Of a stretch of DNA of 64,000 bases, positions 45,320 to 54,134 are shown one piece after another. Within the stretch, counting starts at the first letter, position 1. Each line of letters begins with the position of its first letter. Under the pieces are notes generated by a model that was not told where the DNA came from, did no database searches, and saw only the letters and a program-made list of their open reading frames with translations. The position numbers and the translations under genes were made by a program. Source of the DNA: Hasllibacter sp. MH4015 (GTDB lineage: Bacteria; Pseudomonadota; Alphaproteobacteria; Rhodobacterales; Rhodobacteraceae); contig NZ_JAHTBK010000001.1 in NCBI RefSeq assembly GCF_020177575.1, positions 3,426,001 to 3,490,000 on the forward strand, in the 5' to 3' direction.

Positions 45320-45910
45320 ATGAACCGCTTAATCGTGCCATTGATCGCAATGGCGTTCTCAACCCCTGTTTACGCGCAAAGTAGTCTTTCAGGCGATGGC
45401 TCGCCCTGGTCCGGAAGCTATTTCGGATTTCAGTACGGTATTCCCACCGACAGCACGATCACCTCCGACGTGGCGCCCGCAAGCCGGGCTGAGATGAACG
45501 GCAACCTCGGCGGCGCGCAGATCGGGTTCCGTCGCCAGAACGGATCCCTCGTCTACGGGGCCGAAATCGCGTTTCTCGTGGGCGAACAGGTCATCGAAGA
45601 GACGGGCCAGCCCGACGTGGATGTCCGTGTCACCACAACCCGTTTCGGTGGGCAGGCCGGATACGCGTTCGGGCGTGTTCTCCCCTACGGGACCGCCGGT
45701 ATCGGACGGATGACCTTTCAGGATACCACGGGGTTTGGCGACACCGCGTCCTTCGGAACCTATGCGGGCTTCGGGTTGCAATACCAACTTGCGGAAGACA
45801 CATCCGTCGGGCTTGAGGCCGTGCGCCACAACTATTCAGATTTTGACCGTGGCAACAGTGTCAACGTGACGCAAACCAACATGAGTTTTCGGCTGAACTT
45901 CCACTTCTAG
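45320..45910 (+). CDS. Outer-membrane beta-barrel protein
   Basis: Protein of 196 residues with a signal peptide (NRLIVPLIAMAFSTPVYA before QSSLS), repeated amphipathic strands such as WSGSYFGFQYGIP and FGTYAGFGLQYQLA, and a terminal aromatic (FRLNFHF), all typical of small OmpA/porin-family barrels. GGAG precedes the ATG. It stands alone; the 200 bases upstream show no other gene. Confidence 0.85.
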   Translation: MNRLIVPLIAMAFSTPVYAQSSLSGDGSPWSGSYFGFQYGIPTDSTITSDVAPASRAEMNGNLGGAQIGFRRQNGSLVYGAEIAFLVGEQVIEETGQPDVDVRVTTTRFGGQAGYAFGRVLPYGTAGIGRMTFQDTTGFGDTASFGTYAGFGLQYQLAEDTSVGLEAVRHNYSDFDRGNSVNVTQTNMSFRLNFHF

Positions 45911-45939
45911 GCGGACGCGGCGGGGCGGGCCCGTGGGCG

Positions 45940-46779
45940 CTACCGCCCCGGGATCTCGCCGCGCTTGCCGCTGAGCGTCCAGCCGTCGATCACGTCCAGC
46001 GCATCCTGCGCCGTTTCCACGAACCGGAAGAGGTCGAGATCGGCCGCTGAAATCGTGCCCGCACGTACCAGCGCGTCCCAATTGACGATCTCGCGCCAGA
46101 ACTCCTCCCCGAACAGCAGGACCGGCACCTGCTCCATCCGCCCTGTCTGGATGAGCGTCAGGGCCTCGAACGTCTCGTCCATCGTGCCAAACCCGCCGGG
46201 GAAGACGGCGATGGCCTTGGCGCGCAGCAGGAAATGCATCTTGCGGATCGCGAAGTAGTGGAAATTGAAGCACAGCTCGGGCGTGATGTAGTGGTTCGGC
46301 TCCTGCTCGTGGGGAAGCACGATGTTGAGCCCGATGGACTTGCCGCCCGCATCCTGCGCGCCGCGATTGCCGGCCTCCATCACACCGGGACCGCCACCGG
46401 TGACGACGACGTTCTCGGTGCAGCCGGACGCCACCGACCGCTCGGTGATCGCGCGGGCGAAATCCCGGGCCTCCTCGTAGTATTTCGACATGTCGCGCAA
46501 GGTGTCGCTGCGCGCCGCGTCGCGGTCTTCGGGGCGCGGAATGCGTGCGCCGCCGAACAAAACGATGGTCGACCGTATCCCATGTTCATCGAGGCCCAGT
46601 TCCGGCTTCATCAGTTCCAGTTGCAACCGGACCGGGCGCAATTCATCACGGCACAGGAAATCGTCATCGGCAAAGGCCAGACGATAGGCGGGCGATTGCG
46701 CCTGCGGCGTATCGGGCAGCGATTGCACCGCGCTTCGGTCCTGATGGGCGTCGCGGAAAGGCTTTCGGTCGTCTTTCAT
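45940..46779 (-). CDS. LOG-family (TIGR00730) nucleotide phosphoribohydrolase-like protein
   Basis: Protein of 279 residues with a Rossmann fold and the LOG signature PGGFGTMDE, preceded by VVTGGGPGVMEAGNRGAQDAGG. LOG proteins cut nucleoside 5'-monophosphates (AMP and cytokinin nucleotides) to a free base and ribose 5-phosphate; PpnN-like members act on general nucleotides. It stands alone, divergent from a PlsC-like gene. With Amn it may be a second way to split AMP. Confidence 0.9.
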   Translation of the reverse strand: MKDDRKPFRDAHQDRSAVQSLPDTPQAQSPAYRLAFADDDFLCRDELRPVRLQLELMKPELGLDEHGIRSTIVLFGGARIPRPEDRDAARSDTLRDMSKYYEEARDFARAITERSVASGCTENVVVTGGGPGVMEAGNRGAQDAGGKSIGLNIVLPHEQEPNHYITPELCFNFHYFAIRKMHFLLRAKAIAVFPGGFGTMDETFEALTLIQTGRMEQVPVLLFGEEFWREIVNWDALVRAGTISAADLDLFRFVETAQDALDVIDGWTLSGKRGEIPGR

Positions 46780-46854
46780 TACGGATTTCCGTAGTTGCAG
46801 GTTGGATGAACGCCTATACCCTTACCCGGGGCAGAGCGGCAACTGGACGTTTCG

Positions 46855-47583
46855 ATGAATGCAATTCTCCGGCTTCTGGATGCGACCCTAGGGCGTATCC
46901 TTCGCCACGTCTTCTTCATCTGCCTGCGGACCTATTTCAGCCTGTTCTACAATATCAGCTGCTCCAACAAGCACCTGTTGCAGCCGTTGCCACGCGGGTT
47001 GATCCTCGCCACCCATGTGACGCGGCTCGACGGGCCGATGGTCGCCTCTTTGCTGTATCCCGCCCGCCGGGTGCTGCCGGCGGTGCATTATAACGAGTAT
47101 TACCATCCGGCCCAGTTCCCGATCCTGATGCCGTCGGGCTGTATCCCGCTGTCATCGCCGAAAAGCTGGCCCGCGGAAAAGCGGGCGGAGCGGAAGGCCT
47201 GGGCGCAGGACAAGCTGAACAAGACGATCCGGCAGGGCAAGATCGTCCTGCTGTTCCCCGGCGGTCAGGCCAAGCGCCAGGAGCGGGAAGTCATTCAGCC
47301 CCATTTCAGCGGGGCCTACGACACCTTGAAAGCCAATCCCGATTGCCCGGTTTTGATCCTGCGCATCCGGGGCCTCAGCAAATACGACATTCCGGTCCAT
47401 GATAGGTTCTGGAGTTTCCTGGGCATAATGCGCGGGCGCCGCCATGTGGGAATTTCCATCGAGCGGCTGGAGGATGGTCTCGACACCAGCGTCGGCCTTG
47501 AGCGCTTCAACCGCGAACTGGAAGAGAGGTTCAACGCCCCGCCCCACTGGCCTGCCGCTCACCCCGCCGAGGGGGTCAGTTGA
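46855..47583 (+). CDS. PlsC-like acyltransferase with altered motifs
   Basis: Protein of 242 residues with one N-terminal hydrophobic stretch and an acyltransferase fold. Motif I is THVTRLDGP (H-X4-D present), but motif III reads LLFPGGQAKR instead of the usual FPEGTRS, so the acyl donor or acceptor may differ from lysophosphatidate. Its 3' end overlaps the converging lipoprotein gene by eight bases. Confidence 0.75.
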   Translation: MNAILRLLDATLGRILRHVFFICLRTYFSLFYNISCSNKHLLQPLPRGLILATHVTRLDGPMVASLLYPARRVLPAVHYNEYYHPAQFPILMPSGCIPLSSPKSWPAEKRAERKAWAQDKLNKTIRQGKIVLLFPGGQAKRQEREVIQPHFSGAYDTLKANPDCPVLILRIRGLSKYDIPVHDRFWSFLGIMRGRRHVGISIERLEDGLDTSVGLERFNRELEERFNAPPHWPAAHPAEGVS

Positions 47584-47971
47584 CCGCCCAGGATTCCTGA
47601 ACGAACTCGCCAAGGGTGTCGTAGAGTTCGAGGAAGTCGCCGTCAAAGCGTACTGGGACACACGCGCCTCCGGCATAGGCGGCGACGGGGCCGGTGAAGC
47701 ACATCGCGACCGAACTCTCCACCGTGCTCCAGGTCCCGAATGACTGCTGGTTTCCGGACGACATTGTGTAGCTGCCATCGCTCCACAGGTTCAGGGTTTG
47801 CCCGGTCTGTGTGTTCACATAGGCCCGTCCGCCCCCCACGGCACTGGCCAACGCACCCGTGGGTGCGGTCACGGATCCGGTGCCGCCGCCCTGCGGGCCA
47901 ACGGGGACGGCCACGCAGCCCGCCGCCAGCAGTGAAAGTGCGGCCAATGCCGTCAGGCTAATCTTGTTCAT
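47576..47971 (-). CDS. Small lipoprotein of unknown function
   Basis: Protein of 131 residues with a lipoprotein signal ending in LAAGC (NKISLTALAALSLLAAGC) and a beta-rich rest including GRAYVNTQTGQTLNLWSDGSYTM and a two-cysteine AMCFTGPVAAYAGGACVPV loop. Its family is not recognised. Converges on a PlsC-like gene. Confidence 0.75.
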   Translation of the reverse strand: MNKISLTALAALSLLAAGCVAVPVGPQGGGTGSVTAPTGALASAVGGGRAYVNTQTGQTLNLWSDGSYTMSSGNQQSFGTWSTVESSVAMCFTGPVAAYAGGACVPVRFDGDFLELYDTLGEFVQESWAVN

Positions 47972-48162
47972 TATGTCACATCCCCGTTTTCATGATCGGT
48001 GGAGACTGCGCGTATCTTGGCACGTGATGCAAGGACCTTGGCCTGGAGGGGAGCGCGTGACGGAGGGGGGTGTCGGCCAGTGCCCGCCCGCGTTGCATTG
48101 GGGCAGGCGCGCCACTATAGCCCTTTGCGACTGCCCAAAGCCGCAACCAGGAACCGCGCCCC

Positions 48163-48990
48163 ATGTCCAACGCCCAACTTGAATCCGCCATCGAAACCGC
48201 CTGGGAGGCGCGCGACCAGATTACGCCGGCCACCCAAGGCGAAACACGCGAGGCGATCGAAGATACGCTGAACGCACTCGACAGCGGCAAGCTGCGCGTG
48301 GCCGAACGGCAGGAGAGCGGCGAATGGCACGTGAACCAATGGGCCAAGAAGGCCGTGCTGCTCGGGTTCCGCCTCAAGGATATGGAGATGCAGGGCGGCT
48401 CCGCCCAGGGCGGCAGCTGGTGGGACAAGGTCGACAGCAAATGGGCCAGCTGGGGTGAAAACGAATGGGGAGCCGCAGGCTTCCGTGCCGTGCCCAACTG
48501 CGTGGTGCGCAAGTCGGCCTATATCGCGCCGGGCGTGGTGCTGATGCCGTCCTTCGTGAACCTCGGCGCTTACGTGGACAGCGGGACGATGGTCGACACC
48601 TGGGCCACCGTCGGCTCCTGCGCGCAGATCGGAAAGAACGTCCACCTGTCGGGCGGCGTCGGCATCGGCGGCGTTTTGGAACCAATGCAGGCGGGTCCGA
48701 CGATCATCGAGGATAACTGCTTCATCGGCGCGCGGTCCGAGGTCGTGGAAGGGTGTATCGTCCGCGAAGGCTCCGTCCTCGGCATGGGCGTCTTCATCGG
48801 CCAGTCCACCAAGATCGTGGACCGCGAGACGGGCGACGTGATGTATGGCGAGGTCCCCGCAGGCTCCGTCGTTGTGGCGGGGTCGATGCCGTCCAAGAAC
48901 GGTGTGAACCTCTATTGCGCTGTGATCGTGAAGCGGGTGGACGAACGCACCCGCTCCAAGACCTCCATCAACGAGCTGCTGCGCGATTGA
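48163..48990 (+). CDS. dapD: Tetrahydrodipicolinate N-succinyltransferase
   Basis: Trimeric left-handed beta-helix enzyme of 275 residues in the succinylase route to diaminopimelate and lysine. The hexapeptide region ([62 protein letters not shown]) and the C-terminal [16 protein letters not shown] are characteristic. Its stop overlaps the next small gene by one base. dapE lies 3.8 kb downstream and dapF is at 20 kb. Confidence 0.96.
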   Translation: MSNAQLESAIETAWEARDQITPATQGETREAIEDTLNALDSGKLRVAERQESGEWHVNQWAKKAVLLGFRLKDMEMQGGSAQGGSWWDKVDSKWASWGENEWGAAGFRAVPNCVVRKSAYIAPGVVLMPSFVNLGAYVDSGTMVDTWATVGSCAQIGKNVHLSGGVGIGGVLEPMQAGPTIIEDNCFIGARSEVVEGCIVREGSVLGMGVFIGQSTKIVDRETGDVMYGEVPAGSVVVAGSMPSKNGVNLYCAVIVKRVDERTRSKTSINELLRD

Positions 48991-49418
48991 TGCGCCGCGC
49001 GCTGGCTGGCCTCGCGCTGTTCGTGTGCCTGATGGCGGCGGGCTGGGCCTGGCAGGAGTTTGCGACAATCGCACCGGGCCCGGACCACGAAGGCACCTTC
49101 GTTCGTGTTACGGTGATGGAGGGGCGAGAGGCGCTGTGTGCTGACACATCGGACAGGGTGCCCGAGGGCACTATGCGCATCGGATCAACCGAGGTCTCTC
49201 GACCGGGGGGCGCATGCCGGATCGCATCCCGGGTGGCCACGGCGCAGGGCGGTGCCGAGCTTGCCTTGATTTGCGGTGATGATCCAAGGGGCCCCGATGG
49301 TTACGATGCGCTTTTGGCGCTATCGGGGCCCTATGCCGAATGGACGGGCTACGTCGAAACGGAGGCCGATGCATTTTTCGAAGCGCATGCCACGTTTATT
49401 CGGTGTGAAAACGTCTAG
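48990..49418 (+). CDS. Small secreted protein of unknown function
   Basis: Protein of 142 residues with a signal-like N-terminus (RRALAGLALFVCLMAAGWAW) and four cysteines. It starts at an ATG overlapping the dapD stop (TGATG), so it is translated with dapD. It may be membrane-anchored or exported. No family recognised. Confidence 0.7.
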   Translation: MRRALAGLALFVCLMAAGWAWQEFATIAPGPDHEGTFVRVTVMEGREALCADTSDRVPEGTMRIGSTEVSRPGGACRIASRVATAQGGAELALICGDDPRGPDGYDALLALSGPYAEWTGYVETEADAFFEAHATFIRCENV

Positions 49419-49490
49419 GCCGTGGGGCCACCCAAACGCCCCATACTTGCCGTGCTTGACACGCCGTCCTTGCTCCGCCATCCGCGACCC

Positions 49491-49856
49491 ATGGCAGAAA
49501 AACCCGAAAAGAAATCGAAACACGCCGTCTACACCCTCCTTGTCCAGGTCGGCCGCAAGGAGGGCGACGGCCTGCCCGACGGATCGACAGGGGCGGGCCT
49601 GTTGTGCTTCGCCACCGGCGTCGATGAGGCGGAGGCGGTTCGCGAAACCGTGGCCGTCCTGAAGCAGGCGGACCTCGCGCCGCTCGATGTCACCGGCTAC
49701 GGCACCTTGCTGGAGCGAGAGCAGCAGGGCGATGAGATCAGCGATGAGGAACGCGAACTCATGGCGCGCGCGCTGGCGGAAAACGCCGTGATCGTGGTTC
49801 AGATGACCCCGTTCTTCGACAAGGATGGCGGCGGCGCGGACGGCTCCGGGATCTGA
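49491..49856 (+). CDS. Small acidic protein of unknown function
   Basis: Protein of 121 residues, very acidic in the second half (REQQGDEISDEERELMARAL), with a likely beta-alpha-beta start HAVYTLLVQVGRKEGDGLP. The first in-frame ATG region is poorly supported; the ATG at 49491 gives a lysine-rich start. It is between dapD and the Hint-domain genes and converges on the second of them. No family recognised. Confidence 0.65.
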   Translation: MAEKPEKKSKHAVYTLLVQVGRKEGDGLPDGSTGAGLLCFATGVDEAEAVRETVAVLKQADLAPLDVTGYGTLLEREQQGDEISDEERELMARALAENAVIVVQMTPFFDKDGGGADGSGI

Positions 49857-49860
49857 CGGC

Positions 49861-50907
49861 TCAGGCGGCGCGGGAATGCGCCGTGACCAGCGCGCGTGCC
49901 GTGGCGCGGTCCAGCAGCGGCAGGGATGGGGTCAGGTCCTGCTCCATCGGGGCGGCACCGTGGCTGATCTCCCGCCCGCCCTGTGCAAGCACATCGCCCA
50001 GATGCGCCGTCTCGACCGCGCAGCGTTCAACCACAACCTGCGTCGCATCATCCAGCATCATGTGAAAGAACATCCGCACGGGCCGGGACCGGTCGCGAAA
50101 CACGGCGGAGCCATTGGTAAGGTCCCGCGCGTTGACCAGAACCGCCTCGGTCCCGCACAGGTATTCGACCATTGGCCCGGTCTGGAACAGGCGCGTCTGG
50201 GGCGTGACCACCAGATTGCGAGCCAGCCCGAAATACGGGGAGCGGAGCCGGATCGGCGCCATGCGCCCGAGGCAGAGGCGCGACCGGCCCTCGATCCAGC
50301 GGATCGGGTGCGCCTCCTTGTTACGATCCAGGATAAGGTCGCCCGGCCGCAGCATGTCCACGGGCCGCGGCCCCTGCGGCGTGTCGATCAGGGCGCCGCT
50401 TTCCACGCCCGGCAGGTCCGAGGCCGGTACGGCGGATGATGCGATGGCCACCACATGGGCCACCGTCAGGAAACCGCCCGAACGTGGCAACACTTCCGAC
50501 AGGCGCGAGATGCGGCCAAGGCCCGATCGCAGGTGATCCGTCCGATCCTGATCGTAATTCGTCACCTCGAAGGCATCCGCGCGCCCCTCGGCGCAGGTGA
50601 CATAGCGGATGCCGATGGTCTCTCCGGGTCGGATCAGGCCGGGCCGGGTGGCGAGGTCGATCTCGCCGTGGATCAGCCGCACGGCCCCGTCATGCATCAT
50701 GTAGATGGCGACCGGGTCATCTGCGGACGCGCCGTGCCACAGGCGCAGGGGCATCGCCTTGCCCGGCCCAAGCTGGCCGCGTCCCCGCGGCAGGGGCAGC
50801 GGCCCGGACAGTTCCAGCCGCAAGGTCACGGACCGCAGCGGCGCGTCGCAATCGGCGGGTGGCGCGCGGCGTTCCCGCCCCTCGCTCCATATCGCCTGCC
50901 ACGTCAT
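49861..50907 (-). CDS. Degenerate Hint-domain protein
   Basis: Protein of 348 residues. The C-terminal half (about 167-300) aligns colinearly with Hint_2 domains, with RPGDLILDR, HPIRWIEG and LARNLVVTPQTRLF. The three catalytic positions are changed: the nucleophile cysteine position is glycine (GVESGALIDT), SPQHR is TPQTR, and the later FDAH is LDDAT. The first 165 residues are a separate domain I do not recognise. It follows the active-looking Hint gene after 16 bases on the same strand, so the pair is probably one transcript. Self-cleavage is not expected. Confidence 0.85.
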   Translation of the reverse strand: MTWQAIWSEGRERRAPPADCDAPLRSVTLRLELSGPLPLPRGRGQLGPGKAMPLRLWHGASADDPVAIYMMHDGAVRLIHGEIDLATRPGLIRPGETIGIRYVTCAEGRADAFEVTNYDQDRTDHLRSGLGRISRLSEVLPRSGGFLTVAHVVAIASSAVPASDLPGVESGALIDTPQGPRPVDMLRPGDLILDRNKEAHPIRWIEGRSRLCLGRMAPIRLRSPYFGLARNLVVTPQTRLFQTGPMVEYLCGTEAVLVNARDLTNGSAVFRDRSRPVRMFFHMMLDDATQVVVERCAVETAHLGDVLAQGGREISHGAAPMEQDLTPSLPLLDRATARALVTAHSRAA

Positions 50908-50923
50908 CTGGTCGCTGCGCCGG

Positions 50924-52501
50924 TCAATTCAGCATCGCCTTCGCCTCGAACCCGCGCAGGGGGATGCGCGCCGCCGGGCCGTATCCCAGTTTCGTATCGG
51001 GGTCGATTTCCGGAAAGAGCGTCAGCACCTCATCCTGCACGTCAGCATCCAGATCGTTCAGGACGGTGGGGCCGGGCAGGAAGCTCTCCGTCGCCAGGCC
51101 CTCGGAAAAGACGATCTGGTGGGCGTCGAACAGAAGGTGGAAATACTCCACCTCGTCGCCCGCCAGCACCCGAACGGAGCATTCGTTGACCAGGTCCTTG
51201 GCGGCGACCAGCACCTCGTCCTCGCCGAACATCAATTCCGCCATCCAATGGGTCAGCATGATCCGGTGCTGCGGTGACACGACCAGCCGGCGATGCATCC
51301 CGAACGTGCCCGCCTCGATCACCACGGGGGCAAACCGGCCCTCCGCCGCGATCTTGCGCGATCCGATCCAGCGGATCGGTTGCAAGCCGTTATCCCGCGT
51401 CTCGACCAGATCGCCGGGGCGCAGGTCTTCCACCTTCTTTTCGCCCCGGTCGGTCAGGATATGGGTGCCGCGCACGAAGCACGGGATCGCCGTGACCGTG
51501 ACGAAGGCGGTATCCGTGATCCCGGTGCCATCGTCGGCGGTATAGGTGAAGTTGATCGTCTCGTCCGCCGTCAGGCCGGTCTGCGTGGCGGGCGGATCAA
51601 TCTCCAGGTCCCCGGTCAGCGTCAGAGTGATGACATGCCCGTCGCTGAGCGTGACGCTGTCGCCGGGACTGACCTCGATCCCGTTGATATGGGTGATGAA
51701 CGCGATCCCGCCCGAGGTCGGATCATTCGCCAGCACGTCCAGGACGGTGGTGATCCCCTCCTGGTGGGTGATGCTGTCATCGTAGGCAATGAACTCGCCC
51801 TGGATCGAATCCGCCGCGATCAGGACCGAACTGTCGTAGGAGCTGTCGCCCACATCCGCGATGCCGATCTTGATGTCGTTGGCCGCATCCTTGATGACCG
51901 GAATGATGAACGACAGCGTCACCGTGAAGCCGTCCATCTCCGTGTTGAAGTCATCGTTGGTGTTGTCGTTGAATAGCGTCGCGTTCTCGGATTGGTTGAC
52001 CGAGTTGATCTGGGTGACGTTCACCGTTGGCGAGGTGACGAGGTTGCCGTTGATCCACACCCCCACCGCGTCGTTGTAGATGGAGCCGGTGAATTCCGGA
52101 TATTCCTCCGACGCGAAGGTGAATTGCATCGTCACGAAATCGGTCGTCGGCGTGAAGTTGATCTCCAGAAACGACGCATCATAGGTCGGCCCACCGGCGA
52201 TCGCGTTGAAATCGGGGTCGTTGTTGGGGCCGGACGTGTTGGTCGATTCATTGGTCTGCCGGTTCGGATCACCGTTGGACCGCGTGATGTCGCTGGCCCG
52301 CCCGGTCGACAGGATCACGCCGGTATCCGCCGGTGTCAGCGCGCCCGAGACGCTGTCGCCATTGGTGTAGATGCCCGACGATTGGCTCCACCCCGTATAG
52401 GTTGCGCTGTTCACGGTCGTGCCGGGGCCGAAGATGGTCTCGGCCATCTGCAACGCCGTGGCGCTTTCATTGATCGGAAGCTCTTGTCCCGTTGCGGGCA
52501 T
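50924..52501 (-). CDS. Adhesin-like protein with an autoprocessing Hint domain
   Basis: Protein of 525 residues. Residues 1 to about 240 form a choice-of-anchor-L-type domain (LQMAETIFGPGTTVNSATYTG, SGALTPADTGVILSTGRA, FASEEYPEFTGSIYNDAVGVW), followed by a cadherin/VCBS-like repeat with VLDVLANDPTSGG and FTYTADDGT. From Cys341 it is a Hint_2 domain: CFVRGTHILT, RPGDLVETRDNG, SPQHRIML (His412) and FDAHQIVFSEG (His461). Hint domains cleave themselves at the cysteine. No signal peptide is seen, so export by a type I system is inferred. Start ATG at 52501. Confidence 0.9.
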   Translation of the reverse strand: MPATGQELPINESATALQMAETIFGPGTTVNSATYTGWSQSSGIYTNGDSVSGALTPADTGVILSTGRASDITRSNGDPNRQTNESTNTSGPNNDPDFNAIAGGPTYDASFLEINFTPTTDFVTMQFTFASEEYPEFTGSIYNDAVGVWINGNLVTSPTVNVTQINSVNQSENATLFNDNTNDDFNTEMDGFTVTLSFIIPVIKDAANDIKIGIADVGDSSYDSSVLIAADSIQGEFIAYDDSITHQEGITTVLDVLANDPTSGGIAFITHINGIEVSPGDSVTLSDGHVITLTLTGDLEIDPPATQTGLTADETINFTYTADDGTGITDTAFVTVTAIPCFVRGTHILTDRGEKKVEDLRPGDLVETRDNGLQPIRWIGSRKIAAEGRFAPVVIEAGTFGMHRRLVVSPQHRIMLTHWMAELMFGEDEVLVAAKDLVNECSVRVLAGDEVEYFHLLFDAHQIVFSEGLATESFLPGPTVLNDLDADVQDEVLTLFPEIDPDTKLGYGPAARIPLRGFEAKAMLN

Positions 52502-52800
52502 GACCTGCCTTCACCCAATTCGGGCCGAGGTCTGGCAGACCGAAATATCCCCATCCCACAACGCAATGCGCCACGCGACGATGGCGTGTGCGGGGATGGT
52601 GAACCTCGTTACTCAACTCGATGTGGCGCGATTTTCCGCGTCCACTGCCTGCCTCGGCGTTATATTTATGAAGAAAGCGTTAACACGGCTGCCCGATTAT
52701 TGGTCATGTTTCTGCACGCTTTGCGCCCTGTTCTTGTCGTATTGTGATCTTCCGGCCACGCCGATAGGGGTTGGAGAGGCCCTGACCAAGGAGGTTTCGC
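52502..52800. other. Gene-free region between the Hint genes and dapE
   Basis: These 299 bases are the divergent promoter region of the Hint gene pair and dapE. An AT-rich segment is at about 52660-52710. I see no ORF, RNA or strong palindrome. Confidence 0.5.
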
Positions 52801-53952
52801 ATGTCCCACACCCCCGTCGATCCCGTCGCCCTGACCGCCGATCTGGTGCGCTGCAATTCCGTCACGCCGCGCGAAGGTGGCGCGCTTGTGCTGCTGGAAA
52901 AGCTGCTCTCGGATGCCGGGTTCGACTGCACCCGTGTGGACCGTGGCGGCATCGCGAACCTCTATGCGCGCTGGGGCACGCGGGGCAACGGCAAGGCGTT
53001 CGGCTTCAACGGCCACACGGACGTGGTGCCGGTGGGGGATGAGGCCGCGTGGACCTTCCCGCCCTTCGGCGCGGTGATCGACGGCGACTGGCTCTATGGG
53101 CGCGGCGCCACGGATATGAAATCGGGGGTCGCGGCCTTCGCCGCCGCCGCCGTGGATTTCGTGCGCGACACCCCGCCGGACGGCGCGGTCATCCTTGCGA
53201 TCACGGGCGATGAGGAAGGCGAAAGCACCGACGGCACCATCGCTCTTCTGGACTGGATGGCGGAGGCAGGCGAACGCATGGATGCCTGCATCGTCGGGGA
53301 GCCCACCTGCCCCGAGCGGATGGGCGACATGATGAAGATCGGCCGCCGCGGCGCGCTGACCGCGTTTTTTGAGGTGATCGGCAAGCAGGGCCATTCCGCC
53401 TACCCCCACAAGGCGCTCAACCCGATGCCCGCGGTCACGCTCCTGGGCCACCGGCTCGCGACCCACACGCTTGACCAGGGAACCGATCATTTTGATCCCT
53501 CCACGCTCGCCATCACCACGATCGACACCGGCAATCCGGCCAACAACGTCATCCCCGCGCGCACGAAAATGACCGTGAACCTGCGCTTCAACGATCTGCA
53601 TTCCGGCGACAGCCTGACGGAATGGCTCCGGGCGGAGGCGGACAAGGTCGCGTCGGAAACCGGCACCCTGATCGAGATGTCCTCGAAGCTGAGCGGTGAG
53701 AGCTTCCTGACCCCGCCCGGCGACCTCTCCGCGCTGGTCGCCAAGGCTGTCACCGCCGAAACGGGACTCACGCCCGAGATGTCGACCACCGGCGGCACGT
53801 CGGACGCGCGCTTCGTGAAGAACCACTGCCCCGTCGTCGAATTCGGCCTTGTCGGCCACCGGATGCACGAGGTCGACGAACGGGTCCGCGTCAGCGACAT
53901 CCACGCCCTCAAGGCCGTCTATGCTCGCGTCTTGAACGATTACTTCGCCTGA
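52801..53952 (+). CDS. dapE: Succinyl-diaminopimelate desuccinylase
   Basis: Zinc aminoacylase-type hydrolase of 383 residues that releases LL-diaminopimelate in the lysine and peptidoglycan pathway. Metal and catalytic motifs are [40 protein letters not shown] and the C-terminal [17 protein letters not shown] precedes the ATG. Located 3.8 kb from dapD. Confidence 0.96.
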   Translation: MSHTPVDPVALTADLVRCNSVTPREGGALVLLEKLLSDAGFDCTRVDRGGIANLYARWGTRGNGKAFGFNGHTDVVPVGDEAAWTFPPFGAVIDGDWLYGRGATDMKSGVAAFAAAAVDFVRDTPPDGAVILAITGDEEGESTDGTIALLDWMAEAGERMDACIVGEPTCPERMGDMMKIGRRGALTAFFEVIGKQGHSAYPHKALNPMPAVTLLGHRLATHTLDQGTDHFDPSTLAITTIDTGNPANNVIPARTKMTVNLRFNDLHSGDSLTEWLRAEADKVASETGTLIEMSSKLSGESFLTPPGDLSALVAKAVTAETGLTPEMSTTGGTSDARFVKNHCPVVEFGLVGHRMHEVDERVRVSDIHALKAVYARVLNDYFA

Positions 53953-54023
53953 TCACCCGCTAGGATCTACACGCGCCGACCCCCTACCCGTGGGGCGGCC
54001 CGGCCCGTGATCACGGCGGACGC

Positions 54024-54060
54024 CCCTCTTTGCTTTCCAAATACCTCCCCCGGAGGGTCC
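54024..54060 (+). repeat. Intergenic repeat, copy 1
   Basis: The segment starts CCCTCTTTGCTTTCCAAATA and continues through ACCTC to a GGGTCC. It matches the copy at 62822 in CCCTCTTTGCTTT and AAATACCTC, with the two bases between differing. It lies 71 bases after the dapE stop and before rnr. Confidence 0.6.
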
Positions 54061-54134
54061 GCCCGCGCCACGCGCGCCAAACGCCCGCCAATTCCCCGAT
54101 GACGCCCCCCCACGCCCATGATACGCCCGCACCC

